NCBI GenBank assembly: GCA_035542815.1
Contig: DATKKS010000211.1
Location: 1-34,195, forward strand
Origin: JACRLI01 sp035542815
GTDB taxonomy: Bacteria > Eisenbacteria > RBG-16-71-46 > JACRLI01
Direction of reading: 5' to 3'
DNA length: 34,195 bases
This document shows, in pieces, positions 16,381 through 25,085 of this stretch (the stretch's first letter is position 1; the number at the start of each line of letters is the position of its first letter). A model generated the notes under the pieces. It searched no databases. It was not told the DNA's origin and saw only the letters and a program-made list of their open reading frames with translations. Position numbers and translations under genes: made by a program.

Positions 16381-17615
16381 GCTTCGGGCTCCGCGAGCCG
16401 CCGCAGGCGCACCTGCTTCACCCGCCGCCGGTCCGCCAGGGTCACCTCCAGCTCCAGCCCCGGCAGGGCCAGCTTCTCGCCGCGCCTCGGGATGCGCCCC
16501 AGGCGGTCCAGCAGCAGCCCGCCCAGGGTCTCGTAGTCGCCCTCGGGCAGCGCCAGCCCCAGCCGCTCGTTCACCTCGTCCACCTTGGCGCGGGCGTCCG
16601 CCAGGAACGCCCCCGGGCCCTCGGCGCGCACCTCCGGCTGGTCCTCCTCGTGCTCGTCCGCGATCTCGCCCACCAGCTCCTCCACCAGGTCCTCGAAGCC
16701 CACGATGCCCGCGGTGCCCCCGTACTCGTCGAGGACCACCGCCAGGTGCACGTGCTTGAGCTGCATCTCGCGCAGCAGGTCGTCGCACTTCTTGGCCTCC
16801 GGGGCGAACAGCACCGGGTGCAGCGCCGTCTCCACCGTCTGGTCCCAGTCCTCCACCCGGAACAGGTCGAACACGTGGACCATGCCCACGATGCGGTCCG
16901 GGTGCTCGTCGTACACCGGCATGCGGGAGAAGCCGTGCCGGCGGAAGGCGTGCAGGGTCTCGCGCAGCGTCTGGGTCTTCTCCACCGCCGCGATCTGGGT
17001 GCGCGGCACCATCACCTCGGTCAGGCGGGTCTCGCCGAACACGAACACGCTGGACAGGATCCGCCCCTGCTCCGGCTCCACCGCGCCGGCGCGCTCGCTC
17101 TCGCTGACCAGGGCCTCCAGCTCGTCCCGGGAGAACAGGAACCGCGGGCTCCCGCGCCCCGCCCCCAGCGCCCGCAGCACCGCGCGGGAGCTGACCGTCA
17201 CCGCCCAGGTGAGCGCGTAGAGCGCGTAGTAGAGGATCTCCAGCGCGCGCGTGGCGCCCAGCGCCAGCCGGTCGGCGTGCTTGCGGCCGTAAGCCTTGGG
17301 CAGGATCTCGGTCAGCACCAGCACCAGCGGGGTCATGGCCACGTCCGCCCACACCGGGCCCCAGCGGCCGAAGCGGCCCAGCGACCACAGCGCGGCGGCC
17401 GAGGTGGCCACCACCACCCCCAGGTTGACCCCCACCAGGGTGGTGCCGGGCAGCAGCATGGGGTTGCCCAGGGCGCGCACCACCGCCCGGGCGTCGGCAC
17501 GGCCGTGCTCGGCGAGGTGCTTCATGCGGTAGCGGTTCGCGGACAGCAGCGCCGTGTCCAGCGCGTCGAAGAACGCCGCCAGCGCCAGCCCGCCCACCAG
17601 CAGCACCAGGATCAT
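16377..17615 (-). CDS. CNNM/CorC-family membrane protein (DUF21 - CBS pair - CorC_HlyC), copy 2
   Basis: This 412-residue protein has the canonical order of the family. An N-terminal DUF21 domain with three to four TM segments (LVLLVGGLALAAFFDALDTALLSANR at the start) is followed by a tandem CBS pair. MVPRTQIAAV and RMPVYDEHPDRIVGMVHVFDL form CBS1; LAVVLDEYGGTAGIVGFEDLVEELVG forms CBS2. A CorC_HlyC domain ends VTLADRRRVKQVRL. Family members bind Mg-ATP at the CBS domains and are implicated in Mg2+/Co2+ efflux. ATG 17615 overlaps the preceding paralogue's TGA as ATGA. It retains the textbook DEYGGTAG motif, unlike its neighbour, so it is the more conventional CorC of the two. Confidence 0.9.
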   Translation of the reverse strand: MILVLLVGGLALAAFFDALDTALLSANRYRMKHLAEHGRADARAVVRALGNPMLLPGTTLVGVNLGVVVATSAAALWSLGRFGRWGPVWADVAMTPLVLVLTEILPKAYGRKHADRLALGATRALEILYYALYALTWAVTVSSRAVLRALGAGRGSPRFLFSRDELEALVSESERAGAVEPEQGRILSSVFVFGETRLTEVMVPRTQIAAVEKTQTLRETLHAFRRHGFSRMPVYDEHPDRIVGMVHVFDLFRVEDWDQTVETALHPVLFAPEAKKCDDLLREMQLKHVHLAVVLDEYGGTAGIVGFEDLVEELVGEIADEHEEDQPEVRAEGPGAFLADARAKVDEVNERLGLALPEGDYETLGGLLLDRLGRIPRRGEKLALPGLELEVTLADRRRVKQVRLRRLAEPEA

Positions 17616-18868
17616 GGCGTGCGCACCACCCGCACCGCGCGGATCTGCCCGCCCACCACCGAGTCCAGCACCAGCTCCACCCCGCCCACCCGCGCCGACT
17701 CGCCCTCCACCGGCGGGCCGGGCACCACGTTGCGCAGCAGCTCGCCCAGGGTGCGCCCGCGGTCCAGCGGCAGCGCCAGCCCCAGCAGCCGGCTCACGTC
17801 GCGCACGTCCACCCGCGCCTGCACCACCGCGTCCCCGCCCTCCAGCACCTCCACCGCGGGCGCCTCCCCGGCGTACTCGCCGGCCAGCTCGCCCACCAGC
17901 TGCTCCAGCACGTCCTCCAGCGTGGCCACCCCCAGCGCCCGGCCCTCGGGGTCGGTCACCACCGCGATCTGGCTGTGCTGGCGCTGCAGCAGCCGCAGCA
18001 CGTCGTCGATGGGCAGGCTGGCCGGCACGTAGGTGGCGTCGCGCATCAGCTCGCGCACCTGGACCGCGCCCGCGCCGCGCTCCAGGTAGGGCAGCAGGTC
18101 CTTGGCGTGCACGATGCCGACCACCCGCTCCAGCGTGCCCTGGTACACCGGGATGCGCGAGTGCCAGGCCTCGCGCACGGTCTCGATCACCTCGTCGCCG
18201 TCGGCCTCGGCGTCCACCGCCACCATGTCCTCCCGCCGCACCATCACCTCCCCGGCGGTCACTTCGCCGATGCGGATCGCCCCCTGCAGCAGCTGGCGCT
18301 CCTCGGGCTCCAGCGTGCCCTCGCGGCTGCCGGCCTCCACGATGGTCTTGAGTTCCTCCACCGTCACCAGCTCGCCCGGGTGGCCGGCCCGCCCGAAGCG
18401 GCTCTCCAGCGACAGCCACCGGGCAATGAGCCTCGAGACCGGCCCCAGCAGCCGCGCCACCCAGCCCATGGGCCGGGCCAGCTGCAGGGCGGTGCGCTCG
18501 GCGTGGGCCAGCGCGAACAGCTTGGGGGCCATCTCGCCCAGCACCAGCAGCACGAAGGTGACCACCAGCGACTCGGCCAGGAGGAAGGTGCGCGGGCCCA
18601 GCCGGGCGCCCAGCACCTCGTGCAGCAGCACCGCGCCCACCACCGCCACGTTGATGTGCACCAGGGTCACCCCCAGCACCACCGAGGTCACCAGCTCCTG
18701 GGGCCGCGCCAGCAGCGCCGCCAGCGCGGCCGACTCCTCCGGCGGGCGGCCGCGGGTCATCTGCTTGAGGCGGGGACGGCTCAGCGAGAAGAACGCGGTC
18801 TCGAACACCGCAAAGAAGGCGGCCAGCAGCAGCAGCGCCGCGAGGGCCAGGCACAGGTTCAGGATCAC
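17612..18868 (-). CDS. CNNM/CorC-family membrane protein (DUF21 - CBS pair - CorC_HlyC), copy 1
   Basis: This 418-residue paralogue of the next gene has the same architecture. DUF21 TM segments open with LALAALLLLAAFFAVFETAFFSLSR, where the small-residue/Glu helix is typical. Next is a pair of CBS domains (MVRREDMVAV, RIPVYQGTLERVVGIVHAKDL; IAVVTDPEGRALGVATLEDVLEQLVG) and a C-terminal CorC_HlyC domain. The second CBS reads TDPEGRALG instead of DEYGGTAG, so nucleotide binding may differ. GTG 18868 follows the ybeY stop by one base. In E. coli the equivalent gene ybeX/corC also follows ybeY, consistent with this order. Divalent-cation efflux or regulation is the family expectation; the tandem pair may act as a heteromer, which is inference. 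Confidence 0.88.
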   Translation of the reverse strand: MILNLCLALAALLLLAAFFAVFETAFFSLSRPRLKQMTRGRPPEESAALAALLARPQELVTSVVLGVTLVHINVAVVGAVLLHEVLGARLGPRTFLLAESLVVTFVLLVLGEMAPKLFALAHAERTALQLARPMGWVARLLGPVSRLIARWLSLESRFGRAGHPGELVTVEELKTIVEAGSREGTLEPEERQLLQGAIRIGEVTAGEVMVRREDMVAVDAEADGDEVIETVREAWHSRIPVYQGTLERVVGIVHAKDLLPYLERGAGAVQVRELMRDATYVPASLPIDDVLRLLQRQHSQIAVVTDPEGRALGVATLEDVLEQLVGELAGEYAGEAPAVEVLEGGDAVVQARVDVRDVSRLLGLALPLDRGRTLGELLRNVVPGPPVEGESARVGGVELVLDSVVGGQIRAVRVVRTP

Positions 18869-18869
18869 G

Positions 18870-19325
18870 TCAGCGGTCCCGGGCGGTGAACAGGGCGGCG
18901 GCGGCGGGGCCCAGCGCGGCGAGCAGCTCGCGCTCCCGGGCCCGCATGCGCGCGCGGTCGGCGGGCCGGAGGTGGTCGTAGCCCAGCAGATGCAGCGCCC
19001 CGTGCACCAGGAGCCGCGCCAGCTCGCGCTGGGGGCTCACCCGGTAGCGCCGGGCCTGCGCCGCCACCCGCTGCATGGAGACGTAGATCTCCCCCGGGGC
19101 GGGCTCGCCGGGCCCGGGGGCCGGCTCGAAGCTCAGGACGTCGGTGGCGCGGTCCACCCCGCGGAAGCGGGCGTTCAGGTGCCGCAGCAGGGCGTCGTCG
19201 GCCAGCACCAGGGTGAGGTCGCGGCCGGGCTGGCCGTGGGCCCGCAGCACCCCGCCGACGAGCCGGCGGAGCGCGCCCGGGTCAGGACGGATCCCGGGGG
19301 AGCGATTCGCGATCTCGATGGGCAT
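18870..19325 (-). CDS. ybeY: endoribonuclease YbeY (rRNA maturation factor)
   Basis: YbeY is a zinc-dependent single-strand RNase needed for 16S rRNA 3'-end maturation and ribosome quality control. The signature zinc motif is complete, HGALHLLGYDH with His108, His112 and His118. The upstream core FRGVDRATDVLSF (54-66) and GEIYVS (78-83) is also canonical. Length is 151 residues from the ATG at 19325, a family-typical start (MPIEIANRSP). A GTG three codons upstream is possible; neither has a strong Shine-Dalgarno. The 5' end overlaps the HD-phosphohydrolase gene by 44 bases, so translation probably depends on it. The phoH-pgpH-ybeY-corC order matches the conserved phoH-ybeY-corC neighbourhood. 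Confidence 0.95.
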   Translation of the reverse strand: MPIEIANRSPGIRPDPGALRRLVGGVLRAHGQPGRDLTLVLADDALLRHLNARFRGVDRATDVLSFEPAPGPGEPAPGEIYVSMQRVAAQARRYRVSPQRELARLLVHGALHLLGYDHLRPADRARMRARERELLAALGPAAAALFTARDR

Positions 19326-21530
19326 CGGCTTCACGCCGCCGCGGCTCGCGGGGCTCGAGGGTCGGATAGCTGATGCGCGGGTGGTGGACCGCCGTGAGGA
19401 TGGGCACGAACGCCTCGCGCACCTGCGCGAGGTCGCGGAAGGTCAGGCCGCAGTCGTCCAGCTGGCCGTCGCGCGCGCGCTCGTCCAGGATGCGCGTCAC
19501 CACCCCGCGGATGCGGCTGGGGGTGGGCTCCACCAGGGAGCGCGAGGCGGCCTCCACCCCGTCCGCCAGCATCACGATGGCGGTCTCGCGGCTGCGCGGG
19601 CGGGGGCCGGGGTAGCGGAACAGCGACTCGTCGGCGCTGCCGTCCAGCTCCAGCGCCTTGTGGTAGAAGAACGCCATCAGGCCGGTGCCGTGGTGCTCGG
19701 CGATGAACGGCCGCAGCGCCCGAGGCAGGGCGTAGCGGCGGGCCATCTCCAGGCCCTCCTTCACGTGCGAGGCCAGGATCAGGGCGCTCATGGTGGGGGT
19801 GAGCTTGTCGTGCGGGCTGCGCGCGGTGCCCTGGTTCTCGCGGAAGTACTCGGCGCGCGGGATCTTCCCGATGTCGTGGTACAGCGAGCCCACCCGGCTG
19901 AGCAGGTCCTTGGCCCCGATCGCCTTGGCCGCGGCGTCCGCCAGCTGGCTCACCACCACGCTGTGGTGGTGGGTGCCCGGCGCGTCCAGCAGCAGCCGGC
20001 GCAGCAGCGGGCGGTTCAGGTCGGTCAGCTCCAGCAGGGTCACGTCGGTGGTGACGTGGAACAGGTTCTCCAGGAGCGGCAGGGCCAGGATGGCGATGGC
20101 GGTGGAGAGCACCCCGTTCATCACGCCCCAGCCGATGTCGGCCAGCAGCGCCTGGCCCGGCCCCTGGGTGCCCAGGCCCAGCGCGGTCACCGCCAGGACG
20201 TAGGACAGCGACACCACCGCCATCACCCGGTAGAAGTCGGCGCGCCGCTGCAGCCGGGCCACCGAGGCCACCGACGCCAGCACCCCCACCGCCGAGACCG
20301 CCACGAAGGGCAGCCCCAGGTCGGCCACCGAGGCCGCCAGCACGCACAGCAGCAGCCCGGTGAACAGCGCCAGCTGGTGCTCGAACAGCAGCGTCACCAG
20401 GATCGGCAGCAGCGCCGTCGGGATCAGGTACTCGGACACGTAGAACACCCGCACCGTGAGCGAGGCCACCGCCAGCACGAACAGGGTGATCACCGCCAGC
20501 AGCGCCAGCAGCGAGGTGTCGCGGTAGATGGTCGGCCGGTACAGCTTGAGGTACAGCACGAACACCGCCAGCAGCAGCAGCGTGGTGAGCGCCCGCCCCA
20601 GCCGCGGCCACCAGCCCGCCAGCTCCGGCGCGGCTCCCGCGTGCATCTGGTTCAGGGCGTAGTCCAGCGAGCGCAGCTTGAGGTAGGTCTCCTCGGTCAC
20701 GCGCTCGTGGGCGTCCACGATCTTCTCGTCCTGGAGCACGCTGCCCGAGAACTGGCCCACCGCCGCGGCCGCCTCGGCCCGGCGGGTCTCCAGGTCGCGC
20801 AGGTCCACCGAGGCGTTGGACGCGACGAACGCGCGGGCCACCTCGGCCGCCGCCTCGGCCGAGGCCGAGCCGTCGCCCCACACCTGCGCCCCGGCCACCC
20901 GGGCCTCGGACACCGCGTCGTTCTCGTCCAGCAGCCGGTTGCTGGGCTGCCGTCGGTGGGCCGCGCCGGACACCAGCTCGGCGTCCGGGGAGCTGCGCAC
21001 CTGGCGCAGGTCCTGGGTGTTCAGCACGCCGTGACCGAAGCTCACCGCCAGCGAGCGCCGCGCCACGTCCAGCACCGCCGCGCCCAGGCGCGGGGTGGCC
21101 AGCACCTCGCGGGCCCCCGGCGACAGCCGCGGGCCCAGCCGCGCCACGGCCGCGGCGCGCGCCGCGGCGTCCAGCTCGCGGCTCCGCTCCACCGCCCGCA
21201 CCTGCCGGCCGTAGGCGTCCAGGCGGCCCAGCGCCGCGCCGGCGGCGGCCGAGTCCAGCGCCACCACCGCCGGCACGGTGCGCTGCGCCGCCTGCCGCTC
21301 GCGGTCCAGCACGTCCTGCGCCTTGAACACCCGGAAGGACATCGGCGCCACGATCTTGCGTGGCGAGACCTGGCCCACGCGCATGCGCAGCAGGGAGTCC
21401 TCGCCGCCCCCCGGGAACAGCAGCATCACCCCGGTGAAGGTCAGCAGCGAGAGCAGGGCGCGGGCCAGGTGGTAGCGGCCCAGGTCCGAGCGGGGCGACC
21501 AGCGCCCCGCGTTCGGCTTGGCGATGCCGC

Positions 21531-21534
<4 letters not shown>
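19282..21534 (-). CDS. 7TM-HD phosphohydrolase, PgpH-like (probable c-di-AMP phosphodiesterase)
   Basis: This 750-residue protein has the PgpH architecture. It has one N-terminal TM (about 25-42), a large extracytoplasmic 7TMR-HDED region (about 45-310) with QRTVPAVV and the DENDAVSEARVAGAQ stretch, seven TM helices (about 313-490), and a cytoplasmic HD domain. HD-domain metal ligands are visible in THHHSVVVSQL (521-531), LYHDIGKIPRAEYF (His553/Asp554), ILASHVKEG and IAEHHGTG. Characterised PgpH proteins hydrolyse the second messenger c-di-AMP to pApA. No c-di-AMP cyclase lies in the window. ATG 21534 overlaps the phoH TGA as ATGA. The C-terminal 35 residues are arginine/glutamate/proline-rich and extend through the start of ybeY. 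Confidence 0.9.
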
Positions 21535-22529
<995 letters not shown>

Positions 22530-22591
22530 GGGCGCTTCCTTGCCTCAGCCGGGGCCTCGCGGCCCGCGGGCCGGATGAGATCAGGACTCGG

Positions 22592-22638
22592 GGCGGCTCC
22601 CCGGGTGGCGGAGCCGCCCGGCGGCTTCCCCGGGCGGC
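22592..22638 (-). promoter_or_regulatory. mutually exclusive hairpins in the phoH leader
   Basis: Two perfect 9-bp hairpins share bases 22613-22618 and therefore cannot form together. One pairs 22630-22638 with 22613-22621; the other pairs 22610-22618 with 22592-22600. They lie between the terminator-like element and the phoH Shine-Dalgarno. A perfect 12-base palindrome (GGCCCGCGGGCC) is at 22561-22572. The geometry is seen directly; a switching role is inference. Confidence 0.45.
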
Positions 22639-22648
22639 CGTCGGCCGG

Positions 22649-22698
22649 AAAAGCACAAAACTCTTGGAACAGCCCGGGAAGGCCCGGGTGACCAAGAG
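22649..22698 (-). terminator. intrinsic-terminator-like hairpin in the phoH leader (candidate attenuator)
   Basis: On the minus strand CTCTTGG (22698-22692) pairs with CCAAGAG (22667-22661). Inside, two CCCGGG segments (22688-22683 and 22678-22673) pair around a four-base loop. The stem is directly followed by TTTTGTGCTTTT (22660-22649), a striking T-rich run in such GC-rich DNA. It sits about 86 bases after the predicted transcription start and 120 bases before the phoH start codon. No complete gene precedes it, so either it attenuates phoH-operon transcription or it ends a small RNA of about 135 bases. The segment CAAG at 22706-22703 could alternatively pair with CTTG of the stem. Confidence 0.65.
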
Positions 22699-22790
22699 CT
22701 AGCTTGCTCAGCCCCAACGCGTTACGAAAGGACTGTCCGTGTGTGGTTCACTCCCATCGGCAGGCGCGGGCCTGCCTTCGTGCTGAAGCA

Positions 22791-22819
22791 ACGCTACCAG
22801 GGGGCTCCGGGGTGGTCAA
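22791..22819 (-). promoter_or_regulatory. sigma-70-type promoter for the phoH operon leader
   Basis: On the minus strand -35 TTGACC (22819-22814) is separated by 17 bases from -10 TAGCGT (22796-22791). Transcription would begin near 22784. The whole 373-base gap 22530-22902 holds this promoter, the leader hairpins and a weaker plus-strand promoter; I see no protein gene in it. Confidence 0.65.
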
Positions 22820-22830
22820 GGCTGATTTGA

Positions 22831-22839
22831 TGCTGTTAT
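22831..22839 (+). promoter_or_regulatory. possible extended -10 promoter for the ArnT-like gene
   Basis: TGCTGTTAT carries the extended TGn motif followed by TGTTAT (4 of 6 to TATAAT). No convincing -35 is seen at 17-18 bases. It would start transcription near 22846, some 57 bases before the glycosyltransferase ATG, and lies back-to-back with the phoH promoter. Confidence 0.35.
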
Positions 22840-22902
22840 CGGGAGGCCGGTGCCGCGGGCTTAGGGGCCCCCGGGCCGCGCCGCCAACTGCCCGCACCGC
22901 AG

Positions 22903-24360
22903 ATGCTTCAGGGCGCTGACCGGGGCCCGTCGGGGGCCTGGACCGCGGCCGCGGCGGCGCTCTCCCTGGGGGTCGGGCTGGCCTCCACCCCGCTGTTCGA
23001 CCCGGACGAGCCGGTGTACGCCGAGGCCGGCCGGGAGATGCTGCGGCGGGGCAGCTGGCTGGTGCCGTACTTCGACGGCCGCCCGTGGTTCGACAAGCCG
23101 GTGCTGTTCTACGCCCTGGAAGGGTGGTCCCAGCGGCTGCTGGGGCCCGGGGCGCTGGCCGCGCGGCTGCCCTCGGTGCTGGCCGCCGCCGCCCTGGCCT
23201 GGCTGCTGGGGCGCGCCGGCTCGCGATGGTTCGGGCCGGCCGCCGGGCGGTGGGCGGCGTGGGTGTCGGTCACCGCGGCCTACCCCGCGGTGGTGGGCCG
23301 GGCGGCGATCACCGACTCGGTGTTCGTGCTGTGCCTGACCCTGGCGGTGGTGGGCTTCGGCGAACTGCTGGGGGCGGCCGAGGCGGCGGATCCGCCGCTC
23401 GCGCGGGCCCGGTCGGCCGTGCCGGCCGGGGCGCGGGCGGCGCTGGGGCTGGCCCTAGCAACGCTCACCAAGGGGCCGGTGGCCGCGGGGCTGGTCGCCC
23501 TGCAGCTCGCCGGGTGCGCGGCGGCGGGGCGCACCTGGGCCCCGCTGCGCCGCGGCCGGGTGTGGCTCGCCGGGCTGGCCGGCCTGGCCCTGGCCGCCCC
23601 ATGGTACGCGTACATGGTGCACCGCTTCCCGGGCCGCTTCGCCGCGGAGTTCCTGGGCCGGCAGAACCTGGCCCGGTTCGCGACCCCGGAGCACGCCGGG
23701 CTGCCGGCGTACTACTTCCTGGCGCTGCTGCCGGTGGCGCTGCTGCCGTGGACCGCCTTCGCACCGCTGCTGGTGCGCCGCCCGGCGGCGGCAGCGCCCG
23801 GCGGCCGGGCGGGGTGCGGCCCGCGCACCTACCTGTGGGTGTGGGTGGCGGTGGTGGTGGCGTTCTTCTCGCTCTCGGCGACCAAGCTGCCCACCTACGT
23901 CCTGCCGGCGGTGCCGGCGGTGAGCCTGCTGCTGGGCGAGGGCCTGGCGCGGGCGGGCCGGCGGTGGCGCGCGGCGGCGTGGCTCGCGGGCGCGGCCACC
24001 GCGGCGGGCCTGGCGGTGGCGGCCAGCTGCGTGGCGCCCGCGTTCGTATGCTACTATTCCGCGGCCTCCCGCGCCGCGGAGCTGCGGCAGGCCGGTCCGC
24101 AGGAGCGGATCTGCGCGTACAAGGGCGGTCTGCCCGGCGTCCTGTACTACACCGGACGGCGCGCCGAGACGCTGGCCGATCCGGCCGCGGTGCGCCGCGC
24201 GCTGGCCGCGCCGGAGCCGCTGTGGCTGCTGGTGCGGCCGCGCCACGCGCCCGAGCTGGCCGCCGAGCTCCGCGCCCTCCGCAAGTTGCCCGGCCCGTCC
24301 GGGCCGCGCGGCGAAGGCCTGCTCCTGTATCGCACCCCGGCAAAGGCGGAGCCACGGTGA
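22903..24360 (+). CDS. ArnT-like GT-C (PMT/GT83-type) glycosyltransferase
   Basis: This is a 485-residue polytopic inner-membrane protein. The first periplasmic loop holds the PMT/ArnT hallmark FDPDEPVYAEAGREML (32-46; Asp35/Glu36), followed by GSWLVPYFDGRPWFDKPVLFY (50-70), matching the family pattern of dKPpl. Around ten further hydrophobic segments follow (for example PAYYFLALLPVALLPWTAF), with FSLSATKLPTYVLPAVPA near 320-340 also typical. A short soluble C-terminus closes it. Members move sugars such as aminoarabinose or galactosamine from undecaprenyl phosphate to lipid A. ATG 22903 is the only start available in frame but lacks a Shine-Dalgarno. It is coupled by GTGA to a GT2 enzyme that could make its donor. 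Acceptor is unknown. Confidence 0.85.
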   Translation: MLQGADRGPSGAWTAAAAALSLGVGLASTPLFDPDEPVYAEAGREMLRRGSWLVPYFDGRPWFDKPVLFYALEGWSQRLLGPGALAARLPSVLAAAALAWLLGRAGSRWFGPAAGRWAAWVSVTAAYPAVVGRAAITDSVFVLCLTLAVVGFGELLGAAEAADPPLARARSAVPAGARAALGLALATLTKGPVAAGLVALQLAGCAAAGRTWAPLRRGRVWLAGLAGLALAAPWYAYMVHRFPGRFAAEFLGRQNLARFATPEHAGLPAYYFLALLPVALLPWTAFAPLLVRRPAAAAPGGRAGCGPRTYLWVWVAVVVAFFSLSATKLPTYVLPAVPAVSLLLGEGLARAGRRWRAAAWLAGAATAAGLAVAASCVAPAFVCYYSAASRAAELRQAGPQERICAYKGGLPGVLYYTGRRAETLADPAAVRRALAAPEPLWLLVRPRHAPELAAELRALRKLPGPSGPRGEGLLLYRTPAKAEPR

Positions 24361-25085
24361 ACGAGAGCATCTCTTTCGTCTTTCCCATGTACAACGAGCG
24401 GGAGAACATCGAGGAGATGATCTTCCGCACCCTGGCGGTGGCCCCCGAGCTGACCCGGGACTTCGAGATCGTGGTGGTGGACGACGCCTCCACCGACGGC
24501 AGCGGGGCGATCGTGGACCGCCTGGCGGAGCGGCACCCGGCGGTGCGCTGCATCCACCACCCGGTCAACCGCAAGCTGGGTGGGGCGCTGAGGACCGGCT
24601 TCGCGGCGTCCACCAAGGCCCTGGCGGTGTACACCGATTCCGACCTGCCCATTGACATGAACGACATCAAGCTGGCGCTGCCCTACATCGAGCAGGCGGA
24701 CGTGCTCATCGGCTACCGGCTGGTGCGCACCGAGGGGCTGCGGCGGCGGGTGATCTCCAAGGCCTACAACTGGATCATCCGGCGGGCCTTCGGGCTGCGG
24801 GTGCGCGACGTGAACTTCGCCTTCAAGGTGCTCCGCCGGCCGGTGCTGGAGGCGATCGAGCTGCGCTCCGAGGGCAGCTTCATCGACGCCGAGATCATCC
24901 TCGAGGCGCTCCGCCACGGCTTCCGGGTGCGCGAGGTGGGCATGATGTTCTACCAGCGCACCGCCGGGAAATCCAGCCTCGCGGGCGCGGGCGTGATCCT
25001 CAAGATCCTCGCCGAGATGTGGGAGTACTGGAGGCGCACCCGCCGGGCCCCGCGCCCCGCCGCGGCGGCCGCGCCGGGCCGATGA
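24357..25085 (+). CDS. GT2 family glycosyltransferase (dolichyl/polyprenyl-phosphate sugar synthase-like)
   Basis: This 242-residue GT-A fold enzyme opens with SFVFPMYNERENIEEMI (6-22) and VVVDDASTDGSG (39-50), typical of DPM1/ArnC-type polyprenyl-phosphate glycosyltransferases. The metal/UDP motif is TDSDLP (93-98). NFAFKVLRRPVLE and IDAEIILEALRHGFRVREV complete the fold. Unlike ArnC or FlmF2 it has no C-terminal TM hairpin, so it resembles soluble DPM1. A role making undecaprenyl-phosphate-linked sugar for the ArnT-like partner is inferred from context. GTG 24357 has GGAG six bases upstream and overlaps the previous stop. Its own TGA overlaps the deacetylase ATG. Confidence 0.88.
   Translation: MNESISFVFPMYNERENIEEMIFRTLAVAPELTRDFEIVVVDDASTDGSGAIVDRLAERHPAVRCIHHPVNRKLGGALRTGFAASTKALAVYTDSDLPIDMNDIKLALPYIEQADVLIGYRLVRTEGLRRRVISKAYNWIIRRAFGLRVRDVNFAFKVLRRPVLEAIELRSEGSFIDAEIILEALRHGFRVREVGMMFYQRTAGKSSLAGAGVILKILAEMWEYWRRTRRAPRPAAAAAPGR

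Noticed and set aside
22649..22790. Leader as a known riboswitch or SRP/6S RNA
   Set aside because: I compared by memory with fluoride, cobalamin, TPP, ydaO, yybP-ykoY, SRP and 6S consensus segments and saw no adequate match; a database search was not possible.
22704..22791. Long-range pairing of 22782-22791 with 22704-22712 closing the leader RNA
   Set aside because: The 5' arm overlaps the -10 element and mostly precedes the predicted transcription start near 22784, so it would not be in the RNA.
22704..22919. A 71-codon plus-strand ORF in the phoH leader gap
   Set aside because: It has no Shine-Dalgarno or recognisable sequence and overlaps both the divergent promoter and the next gene.
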